Part shown: in pieces, positions 39,428 through 48,871 of the stretch
How positions within the stretch are numbered: the stretch's first letter is position 1
How the letters are laid out: every line of letters begins with the position of its first letter
From: Hondaea fermentalgiana
Lineage: Eukaryota; Sar; Bigyra; Thraustochytrida; Thraustochytriidae
Direction: 5' to 3'
Assembly: GCA_014084085.1 (NCBI GenBank)
Contig: NPFB01000019.1
Location: 104,168-168,167 of the forward strand
DNA: 64,000 bases
Notes under the pieces: generated by a model
What the model saw: only the letters and a program-made list of their open reading frames with translations
Database searches by the model: none
What the model was told of the DNA's origin: nothing
Made by a program: the position numbers and the translations under genes

Positions 39428-42400
39428 CTAAGACGCCAACGGATCCTCGACGTCGGCCTGGAGCGCAACAGCATCATCGGCCTGGTCCGTGTCGGTCCAT
39501 GCGACAAAATGGCCGGGGCGGTGCTCGACTGCGTAGAATTCCTTTGGCTGGCCCAGAACAAGGCTGTACTCCATCGTTGATGCCCAACGCACGCCCATGA
39601 GGTTGTAGTTCCAGATTCCATCCGCCGGAACGAGAAAGCTGCCGAGAAAGCGGTCCGACAAAAGTAGCTGCGGCGTCTCAAAGCACGTCGTCGTGTATCC
39701 TTGCGCCATTTCGGCCGATACGCCCTTATTTTTCTCCGCCCACTCGAAACCAGCGTCCGTGACACGAAAGGCAGACAACGAGCACGTTCCTGGCGTGAGC
39801 GCCACCGTAATGACTACCGCCTCGTCGCGACGCCATCGATCCCCCATACTCTCCACGAGCTGCACGTCTTCCGGAGCAAGATGCTTGAACTCATTCGGCT
39901 GCGTGTGAATCACACCAAGCAACTCGAGACCCTCCAGCGCCGGGTGCGACTCAGCGCTGGGAATTGCCGACGGAAGCTGCACAGAACGGTGCGTGCCCAC
40001 CTGAGGCACCATCACAAGCACCCGGACCTCCTTGATCTGGTCCGTGTCAGAGGGCGACGCGCCAAACATGTAGGCTGCGCACTCCGTCCGTAGGTCCGAG
40101 ACTCGAACAAGCTTTGTCAGCAAGTTCTTGGGCACCACGTATGTCAAGCCGTCGTCCATTGGCGAATCGCCTTCGCTCACGTACAAGTGCTGTGTGCGCA
40201 GGTGCAGGTTCGCGGCCGAGACTGCGCGCTGCTTCCAGTCCGTTTTGGACCGAAACGTTTGATTTTCGTATCCAGACGTGGTTTGCACCACAATCTCGTC
40301 GCCATGCTTGTTCACCGTACGACTCGTTAGCGCGTTCATCTTGGCTGTGTCACGCGTCTGCTTCTCGATCTCGGCCATTTGCTGGCGCTGCTCTGAAGGA
40401 GGAGCAATCTCCATGCCCAGAATGATGTCGCGGATCTCAGAGTTGGTCAATGACGCAACATTCACATTGTTGCGCTTGCCATAGTCATCGAGAATCAAGT
40501 CCTTAAGCGCAACTTCTACTTCAATCCACTGCTCGTCCGTGAGCGTCGGCCACACGTGGTGCGGCTTGGTCGTCGTGCTGCGGTCCGGACGCAAAATAAT
40601 CTTGGTACGCTCCTGCGAGACATGCAAAGCCCGCAAAATGAGAATCAAACGCGAAAACGCAGTGTACGACGAAATAGAGCTCAGCCAGTCGTCGTAAATG
40701 TTAAAGAGTACCATCTGCGGCTCCGTTGCGTTCAGGATGAGCTCTCCGAACTTTTCAATCTTCAGACTCTCCTGGAAGGGAAGCTGCAATTCACTGGCGC
40801 GCAGCGTAATGTTCGGGAAATCGAGCATGTGTGTTTCCAGAGGGTCGAGCATGCCCTTGCGGGTGACAATGATTTGCTTCGGCTGCTCCTCCACCGGCAG
40901 GGAGCGGATGAGAGCTGCCGTCTCTTCCGCAGTCTTCCACTTAGCAAGCTGCGAGCGACGCTTCTGCCCGGCCCACACGCTTGTATGGATAATCTTGAGA
41001 AACAGTTGACCCGTGCGCGGGTTGAAGATGAAAACCGCGCCGTTGATGGGCTTCGTCGTCATGTTGCCGTCGTTCGTCGTGTGTGTCGTCACGCGGTACA
41101 CGTTGGTGTCATCAACGAACCAGATCGTTTGTGCGGAAAACAATTCGCCATAATTCGAGCTGGACAGGTGCGGCTCCGTCGGCTCGGACGAATACAGCTG
41201 CAGACCCTTGCGAATACGCTCGCGAAGCACGTAGAGGGCCGGGTTAGCCTTCATGATCTTACTCATGCCTTGCGACATGAGCGGCTTGAGTCCGGGGAAC
41301 CAATTACCGAACCCGGAATGCAGGTTGTAGCACAAGTCGATGCCCAAAAGAAGGCCCGTCGGTGATGGGTACAACGTCATGTTGTCCGTCGTGTAATCGA
41401 GGAACTTGGCGCGCACATAACGTTCGATGTCATGCGAGTCATAGTCGCCCCAGCGCAACTGCACGTCGATCCAATACTTATTTGACGTCACGCCCGTATC
41501 GTAGGCATCGCGGTGGTCGTGCAGCAGACTCGGCTTTGAAATCTGCCATTTTTGCGAACCCAGAAGCAGGACGTCTGCGCACGAGACGTTCATCTTGTAC
41601 GATTTGCGCGGGTGAATCGTCTCCTTTTGCACCGTCTCAATGTCCAAGAGCTCCATCTGTTGATCCAAAATTTGCGCGATATCCGTCGTGACACTCTCGT
41701 GGATTTTCTGCCACAAGTGCGCACGAAAGATCTGGATGAGCGAAATCTTCAGCGTCGGGATTTTGCCATGCATAAAGATGCCCGTCAGATCAAGCTGCAC
41801 CTGGAAGCCGACATAGACCGACGAGCGATTAATCGTCGGGGACCACCACAGGGTGAAGCGACGGTTCGGGATCTGGTTCAGACCCGTTCGCTGCGCGTTC
41901 GTGAGCTTGTTCTTGAGTGACATTGCATTCTCAAAGCCCGATGACTTCTCCCAAAAGAGACCCTCCCACGAGGTGAAGCCAGTACCTTTGAACATAGTGT
42001 GCTCCAAAATGCCTTCGATTCCACCCAAAGCCTGGATAACGTCTGTGCGATACGCATTGAGGTTCCAAAGCTTGCCGTCGTGTTTCGTATGCGTCCAATA
42101 AAACGTAGAGAAACGCAGCATCTGGAACTGCTCAAAGTAGTTGCGCACGCGCCACCCCTTGTCGTACGCCAGCGTGTGTCGGTCCTTGCTGAAGAGCGTG
42201 TTGATGCGGGGGATACCGCGCGACCACGAGTCCTCGAGGTCCTCGAGCGTGAGTCGCCGGTTCTGCGCCGTTGCCTCCTGACGCTTGAGCGCGTAGTCGG
42301 CCCACACACGCTGCGAGTCGACAATCTCGGACTCCCATGGCACCACATAGCGGTACAGGTTGGGAATCATTGCGTCCTGTTGGTGGCCCATACCCATCCG

Positions 42401-45400
42401 AAAATGCGTGGTTTCCGCGTCAATCGACTGCTTCGCGTATCGCAGGTCGCTTGCAGCAATGAGAACATTGCCCATGCTCAGCATACCAAGACCGCCCACC
42501 TCCTTGGGCGAGTACATGACGGCAGGGGGAAACCGTTTGGGATCCTTGGAGTTCAAACCCATCTTGATGCGAGTCTGAATCTTGTTCTCGCACTTGACCA
42601 AGAGATCGAGTAACTCGGGCGTACAAATGACCGCTTCGCGATACAAGACCATGAGACTAATGAGTGCCGAGTTCCACTTGTTTGCGACCTTGACAAAGGT
42701 CGTGCTGCCCGAGGACAACATGATCTGCCGCACACGGTTCTCAAAGGCCTTGACTGCCTCCTCGGTCACGCGCAAATACGCCATGGCTGTGCGTTCCTTG
42801 GTACGTTCATTCTGCAAGGCCCATACGCCGTCCTTGAGCGAGTTGAGCGAGTTGTCCGGCGTCCTGCACTTGGGCAGAATGCGAACTTCGAACCCACACA
42901 TGTCAAAGAGCACATTCGGATTGTCCTTGGAGTAGACGCTCACAAAGGCATTCTCCCATTCGATCGTTGTCACAGACCGTGGCAACCGGTTCTTGATGCT
43001 CCAGAATGTGGCGCGTCCGAGATTAACATCATGCTTCATGAGACGCATACGCGCATCCCGAGGCCAGCACTTTTTGTTGTTGTACCCGACCACATTCTCG
43101 TTGTTTGGGTCCGGGTGATCGGTCAGAAAACGCTGGATCAAATCGCGCGAGTCCTCCTGATCAAAGCGAAAGTACATGTAGATCTGGTCGACGTACCGCG
43201 TGTACATGCGGATCGGATGCTGGGTCTCCGTCTCGGCATCTTTGAAGCTCAAAAAGTCGTTCGGGAGCTCTGGTGGCCCAGCAATCTCCGTGGCGCGGCT
43301 CAGACCTAAAATGAGGATGTCCAACACCAGGCCGTAGTATTGGAACACGAACGAGGCAAAGCCTAGACCACGAATTAGCCCGTACGAATTCGTGTGACGC
43401 ATGTCTTTGTAATTAAGCACGACATTGTTCTTGGCCGTAATGTAATCGGCAATGTTGTGGTCAACCACGAGTCGCAGCAAGCGGTTCAACAGCGTCACGT
43501 CAATCTTGTCAAAGACGTGGTCCAGCTTGGCTTGCAACATAACCCCGCACTCGCCGTTGCTCGTGGACCAGCCGTCCTCCAAGTTGTTGATACCCTCGGC
43601 CCACTTGTGCACAAGGAGGGGGGGCGGCTCCGAGTCGGCCGGTTTGACCCAGTTCGGGAACAAGTGCCGCTTATCCGCCTCATACCAAAGGTACTGGTCC
43701 AAGTAGGCGTCTGTAAGTTTTTCCATGCTGTCGATATGATACACGGGCTGAAGATGCGAAAAGTAGTCCTTGAACTCGATGTCGACCTCCTTGAAAGCGC
43801 GCTGCGTCAGCAAATGCCGCTTGATGCGCGAGAGCGCCTCGTGCGGATTGTCATACGCTTGCTCCACGAGAGCGAGCTCTTCGCGTTCCTTGGAATTGAG
43901 TCGCAGCGCGTTCACGTATCGCTCCTTGAAACGTTCGAGCGCCAAAATGAGCAGCTTGGTGTCGTGCTTGTACGAAAGGGGCGGAAAGGGAATGTGCGAG
44001 AATCGGCGCGACTCGAGCCAATGGACCATGGTCGTGTAAATGGCCACCGCCTCCTCTGCGGATACGTATGGTCCGTCCTTGAGGTAATTGTGTTGGCGCT
44101 CCTGCTCTGCCTTGAGCCAAAGGCGCGTCATGCGGCCGAGATTTTTAATGACAACCGTCTTTTCAAGCGTTGCACCGCGCCGGATCCGCTCACGGTTGTA
44201 GTGCGTCACGTTGGCCCACCAATCTGCCTTGGCCTTGACATAACGCAAAATCATGTTTTCAATGGGCTGCGGCATACCCGGCACCTTCCAGCTCACATTG
44301 GCCTTGTAGCACCGCCAGGCCTCCGAAAGGTGCGCGAGAATCTGCTTGGCCTTGTTGCCAGCCATGCCCTCGGGCATCATGTCAAGAATATCATGAATCA
44401 CTGCCGCGCGCAACTGCAAGTCATAATGAGACTCGACGCGTTGCTTCGTCACCGTCTTGGCGATGCCCTTGCTATGACGACCCTCCATGTTGCGGCCCAA
44501 AAGGTTTCCAAGCCAGCCCTCAAGGAGCGGGATGATTCCGCGGATGAAGTTGAGCCAGACCTGCCAGTTGGGCGCCCACACGCCCACGCCAGGACCTCGC
44601 CGCACAGGACCGGTGTTGAACCGGTAATAGACCACGTGCTTGTACATTTTGGCCTTGCGCAGACTATGCATGGCGCGATATTTGTGCCTGTAAATGCCGG
44701 TGAGACCACCCACGTGCGCAAACACGTACTGCAGGCCATCTGCGAGTTGAAAAGCATCGACACTGCCGAGACGGTACTGCACAACGCTATCAACCACAAT
44801 CTTGACAAGTCGAAGCAGCTCGCGAAGCAGGTGAAACGCGTTGCCGAAACGGGACTTTTTCCGCTCCTTGGTCGTCAACGTCTTGGTTGGTTTGAGGTTA
44901 AAGTTGTAGTCCAAGTGCAGGTACTCGAGGTTCTTTTTGTGGATGAGGAGACTCAACATGTTGTGGCCCTGGCGCACAACCTGAAGGCCGGCCTCCACCC
45001 AGTCAATTTCGGTGCACTGAAAGAATTTTGTGCCCTTGAGACTCAGCAAAAGATCCCGACGTGGTGCGCGCGGAAGCTGCTCGCCGGCACGCTGCCGGCG
45101 TCGCAGCAAGACGCGCAAAAGGTGCAGCTTGAGAAGTCTCTGGTAACTCGTGCGCACCTTTTGCGGGTACCCCGAAGGAGCGTGCTCCATGTACCAGTGA
45201 TCCACCAGCTTGACGTCGATACATCGCCGCGTGTTTCCAGACCGCTTATTAAAGGGCGCCGGTGCCCAGTACAGCTCGAGACCATTGTGCGTCGAGGGCG
45301 TATAGAGTGGAGTGTCCTCAAAGAGGGGCTCTGCGCACTCTTCGGGGAGCTCAAACTCGGCCTCCTCATTGTTGCCAGCCATCATCCTTTGGACTTCGAC

Positions 45401-46675
45401 GCTAAAGCCAGCGGTATCAGGGGCAGCAATCGCGGTCGGATCCGTGCCGTTTGAGCCGGCAACTTTATCGACGTCCATGGCCGAGTCGTTCTGGTTTGTT
45501 CGAGATGACTTATTCTTGCGGTTATGAAAGGGAGTGATGGGATGGATGGCTGCGTCAAAGTAAAATGGGGGCAAGTCCGGGTCCTCGGCGCGCACAAGGG
45601 CCAAGGCCGGATGGTGGTACACGGCGTGAAAGACTTTACGCGGACGCGAGTTGTATACATGTGGGAAAGCCACCTTGTACTCGGAGCGAATCTGTCGCCG
45701 GGTGATGATCTTGTTGATATCATTGAACTCGTTCCAGTCTTCGTCGGCGTCCTCCAGACCGCGGAAAAGCGGCTCAAACTTGGGCCCGCCCATGAGCTTT
45801 TGGTTCAGCGACTTCGCGGTCAGCAATGCTTCTTCGGTGAACAAGTACTTGCGGTTCTCATCAAGGCTATCTGGCAAGAGCTGCGACGCGAGACGAAGCA
45901 AATTGCCTAGGGTGTCGACGGGGAGTCGCCACTTTTGATAGCTCTCACCGTTGATGAACTTGGTCCCAACCAATGGTTTGTGGTCATAGAACCAATCGAC
46001 AACAGCCGCATCGTCCTCTGGGTCCAGCTCCAATTCGATAGCCTCTAGCGGCTCGACATCCATCACGTTATCCATGTAGTCCATGGGAGGCTCCTCGTCG
46101 TCAAAGGGTGGAAACCGCATGCGTTTGAAGTGCCTCCGGTCCCTTTTTTCGCGGCGCATCATGATCCACATGGTGCCCCACTGGGCCAAGTAGATGGGTT
46201 CTACGACACGAGGCGTCTCGTTGACAAAGGTAATGGCTCCGGTCAAGTGGTAGAGCACCTTGACATTCCGCACTTGCTCCCACGGCATGGGCATGTTTTC
46301 TAGCAGCTTGTACAGGGCGTGCGGCACATATTTGAGCGCGCCAAGGTAGACGCGCCGGTCTGTGCGATATTTGCTCGAGCTCATATCGCCGTGGTCGCGC
46401 ACGATTTTACGCAGGTGCTCCGGCGGCAGTTCCTCCTTGTTGGCCTCGGCAGCGCCTGCGCGTCGCTTGGCGCCGTACCTGCGGTTTTGCACCCTGCGCC
46501 ACGTGCTCGAGCGCTGCTCCGCCGTCTCCGCAGGCGGCCTGCGCGGCGCCGCGGTCTTGGCGTCGTCGCCATGTCGCCCGCTCGAGGACGACTCCGGTCT
46601 CGCGCGCGCGAGTCCCGGCGGCGGCGGCGGCGGCGGCGGCGGCCTCGGCGCCGTGCCTCCCGCGCCGGCGACCAT
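39428..46675 (-). CDS. PRP8: pre-mRNA-processing-splicing factor 8
   Basis: 2415 residues from ATG 46675, against about 2335 in human. PRP8 is the central scaffold of the U5 snRNP and holds the spliceosome active site. Long stretches match the family almost residue for residue: [16 protein letters not shown] near residue 85, [20 protein letters not shown] near 170, [20 protein letters not shown] in the PROCN region, [56 protein letters not shown] in the linker/RNase-H region, and [13 protein letters not shown] in the C-terminal JAB1/MPN domain (last 250 residues). The N-terminal 80 residues are a Pro-, then Arg/Ala-rich extension unlike other PRP8. The ATG lies 5 nt from an assembly gap, so an earlier start is possible. 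No intein and no intron interrupts the 7.2-kb frame. BUB3 is divergent. Confidence 0.97.
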   Translation of the reverse strand: MVAGAGGTAPRPPPPPPPPPGLARARPESSSSGRHGDDAKTAAPRRPPAETAEQRSSTWRRVQNRRYGAKRRAGAAEANKEELPPEHLRKIVRDHGDMSSSKYRTDRRVYLGALKYVPHALYKLLENMPMPWEQVRNVKVLYHLTGAITFVNETPRVVEPIYLAQWGTMWIMMRREKRDRRHFKRMRFPPFDDEEPPMDYMDNVMDVEPLEAIELELDPEDDAAVVDWFYDHKPLVGTKFINGESYQKWRLPVDTLGNLLRLASQLLPDSLDENRKYLFTEEALLTAKSLNQKLMGGPKFEPLFRGLEDADEDWNEFNDINKIITRRQIRSEYKVAFPHVYNSRPRKVFHAVYHHPALALVRAEDPDLPPFYFDAAIHPITPFHNRKNKSSRTNQNDSAMDVDKVAGSNGTDPTAIAAPDTAGFSVEVQRMMAGNNEEAEFELPEECAEPLFEDTPLYTPSTHNGLELYWAPAPFNKRSGNTRRCIDVKLVDHWYMEHAPSGYPQKVRTSYQRLLKLHLLRVLLRRRQRAGEQLPRAPRRDLLLSLKGTKFFQCTEIDWVEAGLQVVRQGHNMLSLLIHKKNLEYLHLDYNFNLKPTKTLTTKERKKSRFGNAFHLLRELLRLVKIVVDSVVQYRLGSVDAFQLADGLQYVFAHVGGLTGIYRHKYRAMHSLRKAKMYKHVVYYRFNTGPVRRGPGVGVWAPNWQVWLNFIRGIIPLLEGWLGNLLGRNMEGRHSKGIAKTVTKQRVESHYDLQLRAAVIHDILDMMPEGMAGNKAKQILAHLSEAWRCYKANVSWKVPGMPQPIENMILRYVKAKADWWANVTHYNRERIRRGATLEKTVVIKNLGRMTRLWLKAEQERQHNYLKDGPYVSAEEAVAIYTTMVHWLESRRFSHIPFPPLSYKHDTKLLILALERFKERYVNALRLNSKEREELALVEQAYDNPHEALSRIKRHLLTQRAFKEVDIEFKDYFSHLQPVYHIDSMEKLTDAYLDQYLWYEADKRHLFPNWVKPADSEPPPLLVHKWAEGINNLEDGWSTSNGECGVMLQAKLDHVFDKIDVTLLNRLLRLVVDHNIADYITAKNNVVLNYKDMRHTNSYGLIRGLGFASFVFQYYGLVLDILILGLSRATEIAGPPELPNDFLSFKDAETETQHPIRMYTRYVDQIYMYFRFDQEDSRDLIQRFLTDHPDPNNENVVGYNNKKCWPRDARMRLMKHDVNLGRATFWSIKNRLPRSVTTIEWENAFVSVYSKDNPNVLFDMCGFEVRILPKCRTPDNSLNSLKDGVWALQNERTKERTAMAYLRVTEEAVKAFENRVRQIMLSSGSTTFVKVANKWNSALISLMVLYREAVICTPELLDLLVKCENKIQTRIKMGLNSKDPKRFPPAVMYSPKEVGGLGMLSMGNVLIAASDLRYAKQSIDAETTHFRMGMGHQQDAMIPNLYRYVVPWESEIVDSQRVWADYALKRQEATAQNRRLTLEDLEDSWSRGIPRINTLFSKDRHTLAYDKGWRVRNYFEQFQMLRFSTFYWTHTKHDGKLWNLNAYRTDVIQALGGIEGILEHTMFKGTGFTSWEGLFWEKSSGFENAMSLKNKLTNAQRTGLNQIPNRRFTLWWSPTINRSSVYVGFQVQLDLTGIFMHGKIPTLKISLIQIFRAHLWQKIHESVTTDIAQILDQQMELLDIETVQKETIHPRKSYKMNVSCADVLLLGSQKWQISKPSLLHDHRDAYDTGVTSNKYWIDVQLRWGDYDSHDIERYVRAKFLDYTTDNMTLYPSPTGLLLGIDLCYNLHSGFGNWFPGLKPLMSQGMSKIMKANPALYVLRERIRKGLQLYSSEPTEPHLSSSNYGELFSAQTIWFVDDTNVYRVTTHTTNDGNMTTKPINGAVFIFNPRTGQLFLKIIHTSVWAGQKRRSQLAKWKTAEETAALIRSLPVEEQPKQIIVTRKGMLDPLETHMLDFPNITLRASELQLPFQESLKIEKFGELILNATEPQMVLFNIYDDWLSSISSYTAFSRLILILRALHVSQERTKIILRPDRSTTTKPHHVWPTLTDEQWIEVEVALKDLILDDYGKRNNVNVASLTNSEIRDIILGMEIAPPSEQRQQMAEIEKQTRDTAKMNALTSRTVNKHGDEIVVQTTSGYENQTFRSKTDWKQRAVSAANLHLRTQHLYVSEGDSPMDDGLTYVVPKNLLTKLVRVSDLRTECAAYMFGASPSDTDQIKEVRVLVMVPQVGTHRSVQLPSAIPSAESHPALEGLELLGVIHTQPNEFKHLAPEDVQLVESMGDRWRRDEAVVITVALTPGTCSLSAFRVTDAGFEWAEKNKGVSAEMAQGYTTTCFETPQLLLSDRFLGSFLVPADGIWNYNLMGVRWASTMEYSLVLGQPKEFYAVEHRPGHFVAWTDTDQADDAVALQADVEDPLAS

Positions 46676-46680
46676 CTCTC

Positions 46681-46780
46681 NNNNNNNNNNNNNNNNNNNN
46701 NNNNNNNNNNNNNNNNNNNNNNNNNNNNNNNNNNNNNNNNNNNNNNNNNNNNNNNNNNNNNNNNNNNNNNNNNNNNNNNN
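46681..46780. other. assembly gap (100 N)
   Basis: Exactly 100 unknown bases, the conventional placeholder for a gap of unknown size between contigs. It adjoins the PRP8 start. Confidence 0.98.
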
Positions 46781-46966
46781 GGCGCAGCGAGTGGTGACGC
46801 CCGGCTCGCCTCCGTTCAAAACCGCGGCCGCTCAGGCGCGGCGCGCTCGCTCGCCCGGTCCGGGCTGCCCGCCGCGGAGGACTCGCGGGGCCGGCAGGGG
46901 CGAGACGCCGTCGCCGCCCTCGCCGCCCTCGCCGCTGTCGCCGCTCCGCTCCGCGCGCAGGGCGAT

Positions 46967-47029
46967 CAATCGATCGACGATCGATGATCGATGATCGATC
47001 TCTGCTCTGCTCTGCTCTGCTCTGCTCTC
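46967..47029. repeat. (ATCG)n followed by (CTCTG)n
   Basis: Self-complementary ATCGATG units run straight into six CTCTG pentamers. Confidence 0.85.
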
Positions 47030-47371
47030 TGCGCTGCGGCCCTTTGCTTGTGGTTTGGCTTTGCTCCACTTGCGGCGCGCCCCGTTTCCCACTTGTGCGC
47101 GCGCGCGCAAGTGCAGCTGCGGCGCCATTCCCGACTTGCCGCGCGTTTTTTACTTGCCGTGCTTGCTTGCTTGCTTGCTTGCGCTCGCTTTGCTTGGAGC
47201 GCGGATGCCAAAACCTCTTCTTCGGCGCGGTCTCGTTGCACGCCGCGGAGGTCGAGGCCGGCGGCGAGCGCGGCCGTGCGGGCGACGCAGGGACACGCCG
47301 CGACGGGAGGAGCCCTCTGCGCTGCGAGGTCGGCGGAGCCTCGCTCGCTGCGTTGGCGGGGGAGTTGATTA

Positions 47372-47462
47372 AGAGAGAGAGAGAGAGAGAGAGCCCCGGA
47401 GCTCCGGGCACGAGAGGGCTTCGTGCGTGCGCGCGTGCGTGCGCGCGTGCGTGCGTGCGTGT
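47372..47462. repeat. (GA)n and (GTGC)n before BUB3
   Basis: Eleven GA units, a 28-nt spacer, then alternating GTGC/GCGC units ending about 10 nt before the start codon. Confidence 0.85.
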
Positions 47463-47471
47463 GAGGCGAAC

Positions 47472-48446
47472 ATGGAGAGGACCGGGGAACTCTCGTACAA
47501 GGTGGGCGACGGGATCTCAAGCGTTCAGTTCTCGCGCAATGGAGAAAATCGACTTCTCGTTGCTTCGTGGGACGGAAGCGTGAATCTTGTCGATGCAGAT
47601 GTAGATAGGTTTATGGGCAAATACCACCATGCGTCTGCCGTCTTGGGTGCTTGCTTCAGTGCACCAGATTCGAGAGCCGCAGTCAGTGGAGGTCTCGACC
47701 GCAAGGTCCTCTTGCACGACTTTGAGTCAGAGGACCGACGTACGCTCGGCATGCATGATGCTCCAGTGCGCTGCGTGGCGAGTTTGCCCGAGGCAAATCT
47801 GGTGGCATCCGGATCCTGGGATGCTTCTGTGCAAGCCTGGGATACTCGCCAGCAAGGCTCTGCTGTAGTTATGAAACAACCGCACAAGGTCTTTGCAATG
47901 GATGCACACGGAGCCAAACTCCTCGTTGCTCATGCAGGACGCACAGTGCACCTTTACGATATGCGCAAGCCCGATGAGCCGGTTCAGGCGCGTCCGCCTG
48001 CGCTCGCTTTTCAAACGAGATGTGTGCGTTTTCTTCCAGATGGCAATGGGTTTGCCATTGGGTGCACAGCAGGCCGCGTCGTTGTCGATTATCTTGATAG
48101 CAGTCGCGACTCTTTCAAGTTCAAGTGTCATCGCACCAAGGAAGCAATCTATCCCGTTAACGCCATTGCACCTCATCCAGTGCACGAAACATTTGCTACG
48201 GGTGGTGGCGACGGTGATGTGGCGGTTTGGGACCCATTAAATCACAAGCGCACAAGTCACTTTGGCGTCGATGAGACAGTGGCATCGCTCGACTTTAATC
48301 AGTCGGGCAGTCTTCTTGCGGTTGCCAAATCGTACACCTTTGAGAATGGAGACGACCCCGCGCGCCAGGCTCGCAACGCTATCGTAATCCGCCACGTCCT
48401 GGACAGCGAGGTCCTCCCGCGCGCCAAGCGTGCCAAGACTGAGTAG
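47472..48446 (+). CDS. BUB3: mitotic checkpoint protein BUB3, WD40
   Basis: 324 residues from ATG 47472 (human 328). A WD40 propeller of seven blades without other domains. Matches to the family include ISSVQFSRNGENRLLVASWD at the start, GLDRKVLLHDFE, HDAPVRCVASLPEANLVASG, then SWDASVQAWDTRQ, TRCVRFLPDGNGFAIGCTAG, then FKCHR and IYPVNAIAPHPVHETFATGG. The near-C-terminal FNQSGSLLAVAKSYTFENGD is also typical. BUB3 binds the GLEBS motif of BUB1/BUBR1 at unattached kinetochores and supports the spindle checkpoint. RAE1 is the nearest paralogue, but the SYTFE ending and the overall length favour BUB3. The C-terminal RAKRAKTE may be a nuclear signal. Confidence 0.92.
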   Translation: MERTGELSYKVGDGISSVQFSRNGENRLLVASWDGSVNLVDADVDRFMGKYHHASAVLGACFSAPDSRAAVSGGLDRKVLLHDFESEDRRTLGMHDAPVRCVASLPEANLVASGSWDASVQAWDTRQQGSAVVMKQPHKVFAMDAHGAKLLVAHAGRTVHLYDMRKPDEPVQARPPALAFQTRCVRFLPDGNGFAIGCTAGRVVVDYLDSSRDSFKFKCHRTKEAIYPVNAIAPHPVHETFATGGGDGDVAVWDPLNHKRTSHFGVDETVASLDFNQSGSLLAVAKSYTFENGDDPARQARNAIVIRHVLDSEVLPRAKRAKTE

Positions 48447-48871
48447 TGATTGATCTGTGTTCATACACCAAATGACGTCAGCTCTGTCAGCATAGCTCGG
48501 AATGGCTCTCAACTCAGCTCAGCACGGCGTAACCATCTTGGTACGCAAGGCTGTGAATAGGCTGAAAGCTCGGGAGAACCAGGTTTGGCTGCTCTAGTGC
48601 GAGGAAAATAGTTCCTTTCTGATCGCGCAGCTCATCCACTTGTACACCTGGAAGAAACCTCCATTTGCCACCTTTTGCTTTGAAACATTTTGACGTTTGT
48701 TCTAAAATTTTAAATTTTACATCCTGACCTGCCCATGTACTTTCTTCTGCTGATAATTCCCGCTACTTTTCTTCTCTTCACGATTTCAATCTCTTCCTTT
48801 ACGAAAAGAACAAAAAAAGGGGGGGGGGGGAAGAAAGCGTGCATGCAAGCAAGTAAAGAAATCCTTCATGT
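48447..48871. other. convergent 3' region
   Basis: 425 nt between the BUB3 stop and the IQ/WW-protein stop, AT-richer than both genes. It contains a G10 run at 48821-48830. No gene is seen. Confidence 0.6.

Larger units (their letters stand above)
46676..47471. other. PRP8/BUB3 divergent upstream region, with assembly gap
   Basis: Contains the 100-base N run, then GC-rich sequence. Microsatellites follow in succession: (ATCG/ATGATCG)n at about 46967-47000, (CTCTG)n at 46999-47029, (GA)n at 47372-47393 and (GTGC)n at 47422-47462 directly before the BUB3 ATG. No gene is seen. Confidence 0.7.

Noticed and set aside
43394..45454. Plus-strand frame of 686 codons
   Set aside because: Entirely antisense to PRP8, whose protein matches its family throughout; this frame has no recognisable domain and is a by-product of GC-rich codon use.
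39428..46675. Possible PRP8 intein
   Set aside because: PRP8 is a common intein host in fungi, but the frame here aligns across the usual insertion sites without any extra block.
47472..48446. RAE1/GLE2 instead of BUB3
   Set aside because: RAE1 has a longer N-terminal extension and a different ending; the compact 324-residue propeller with the SYTFE ending fits BUB3 better.
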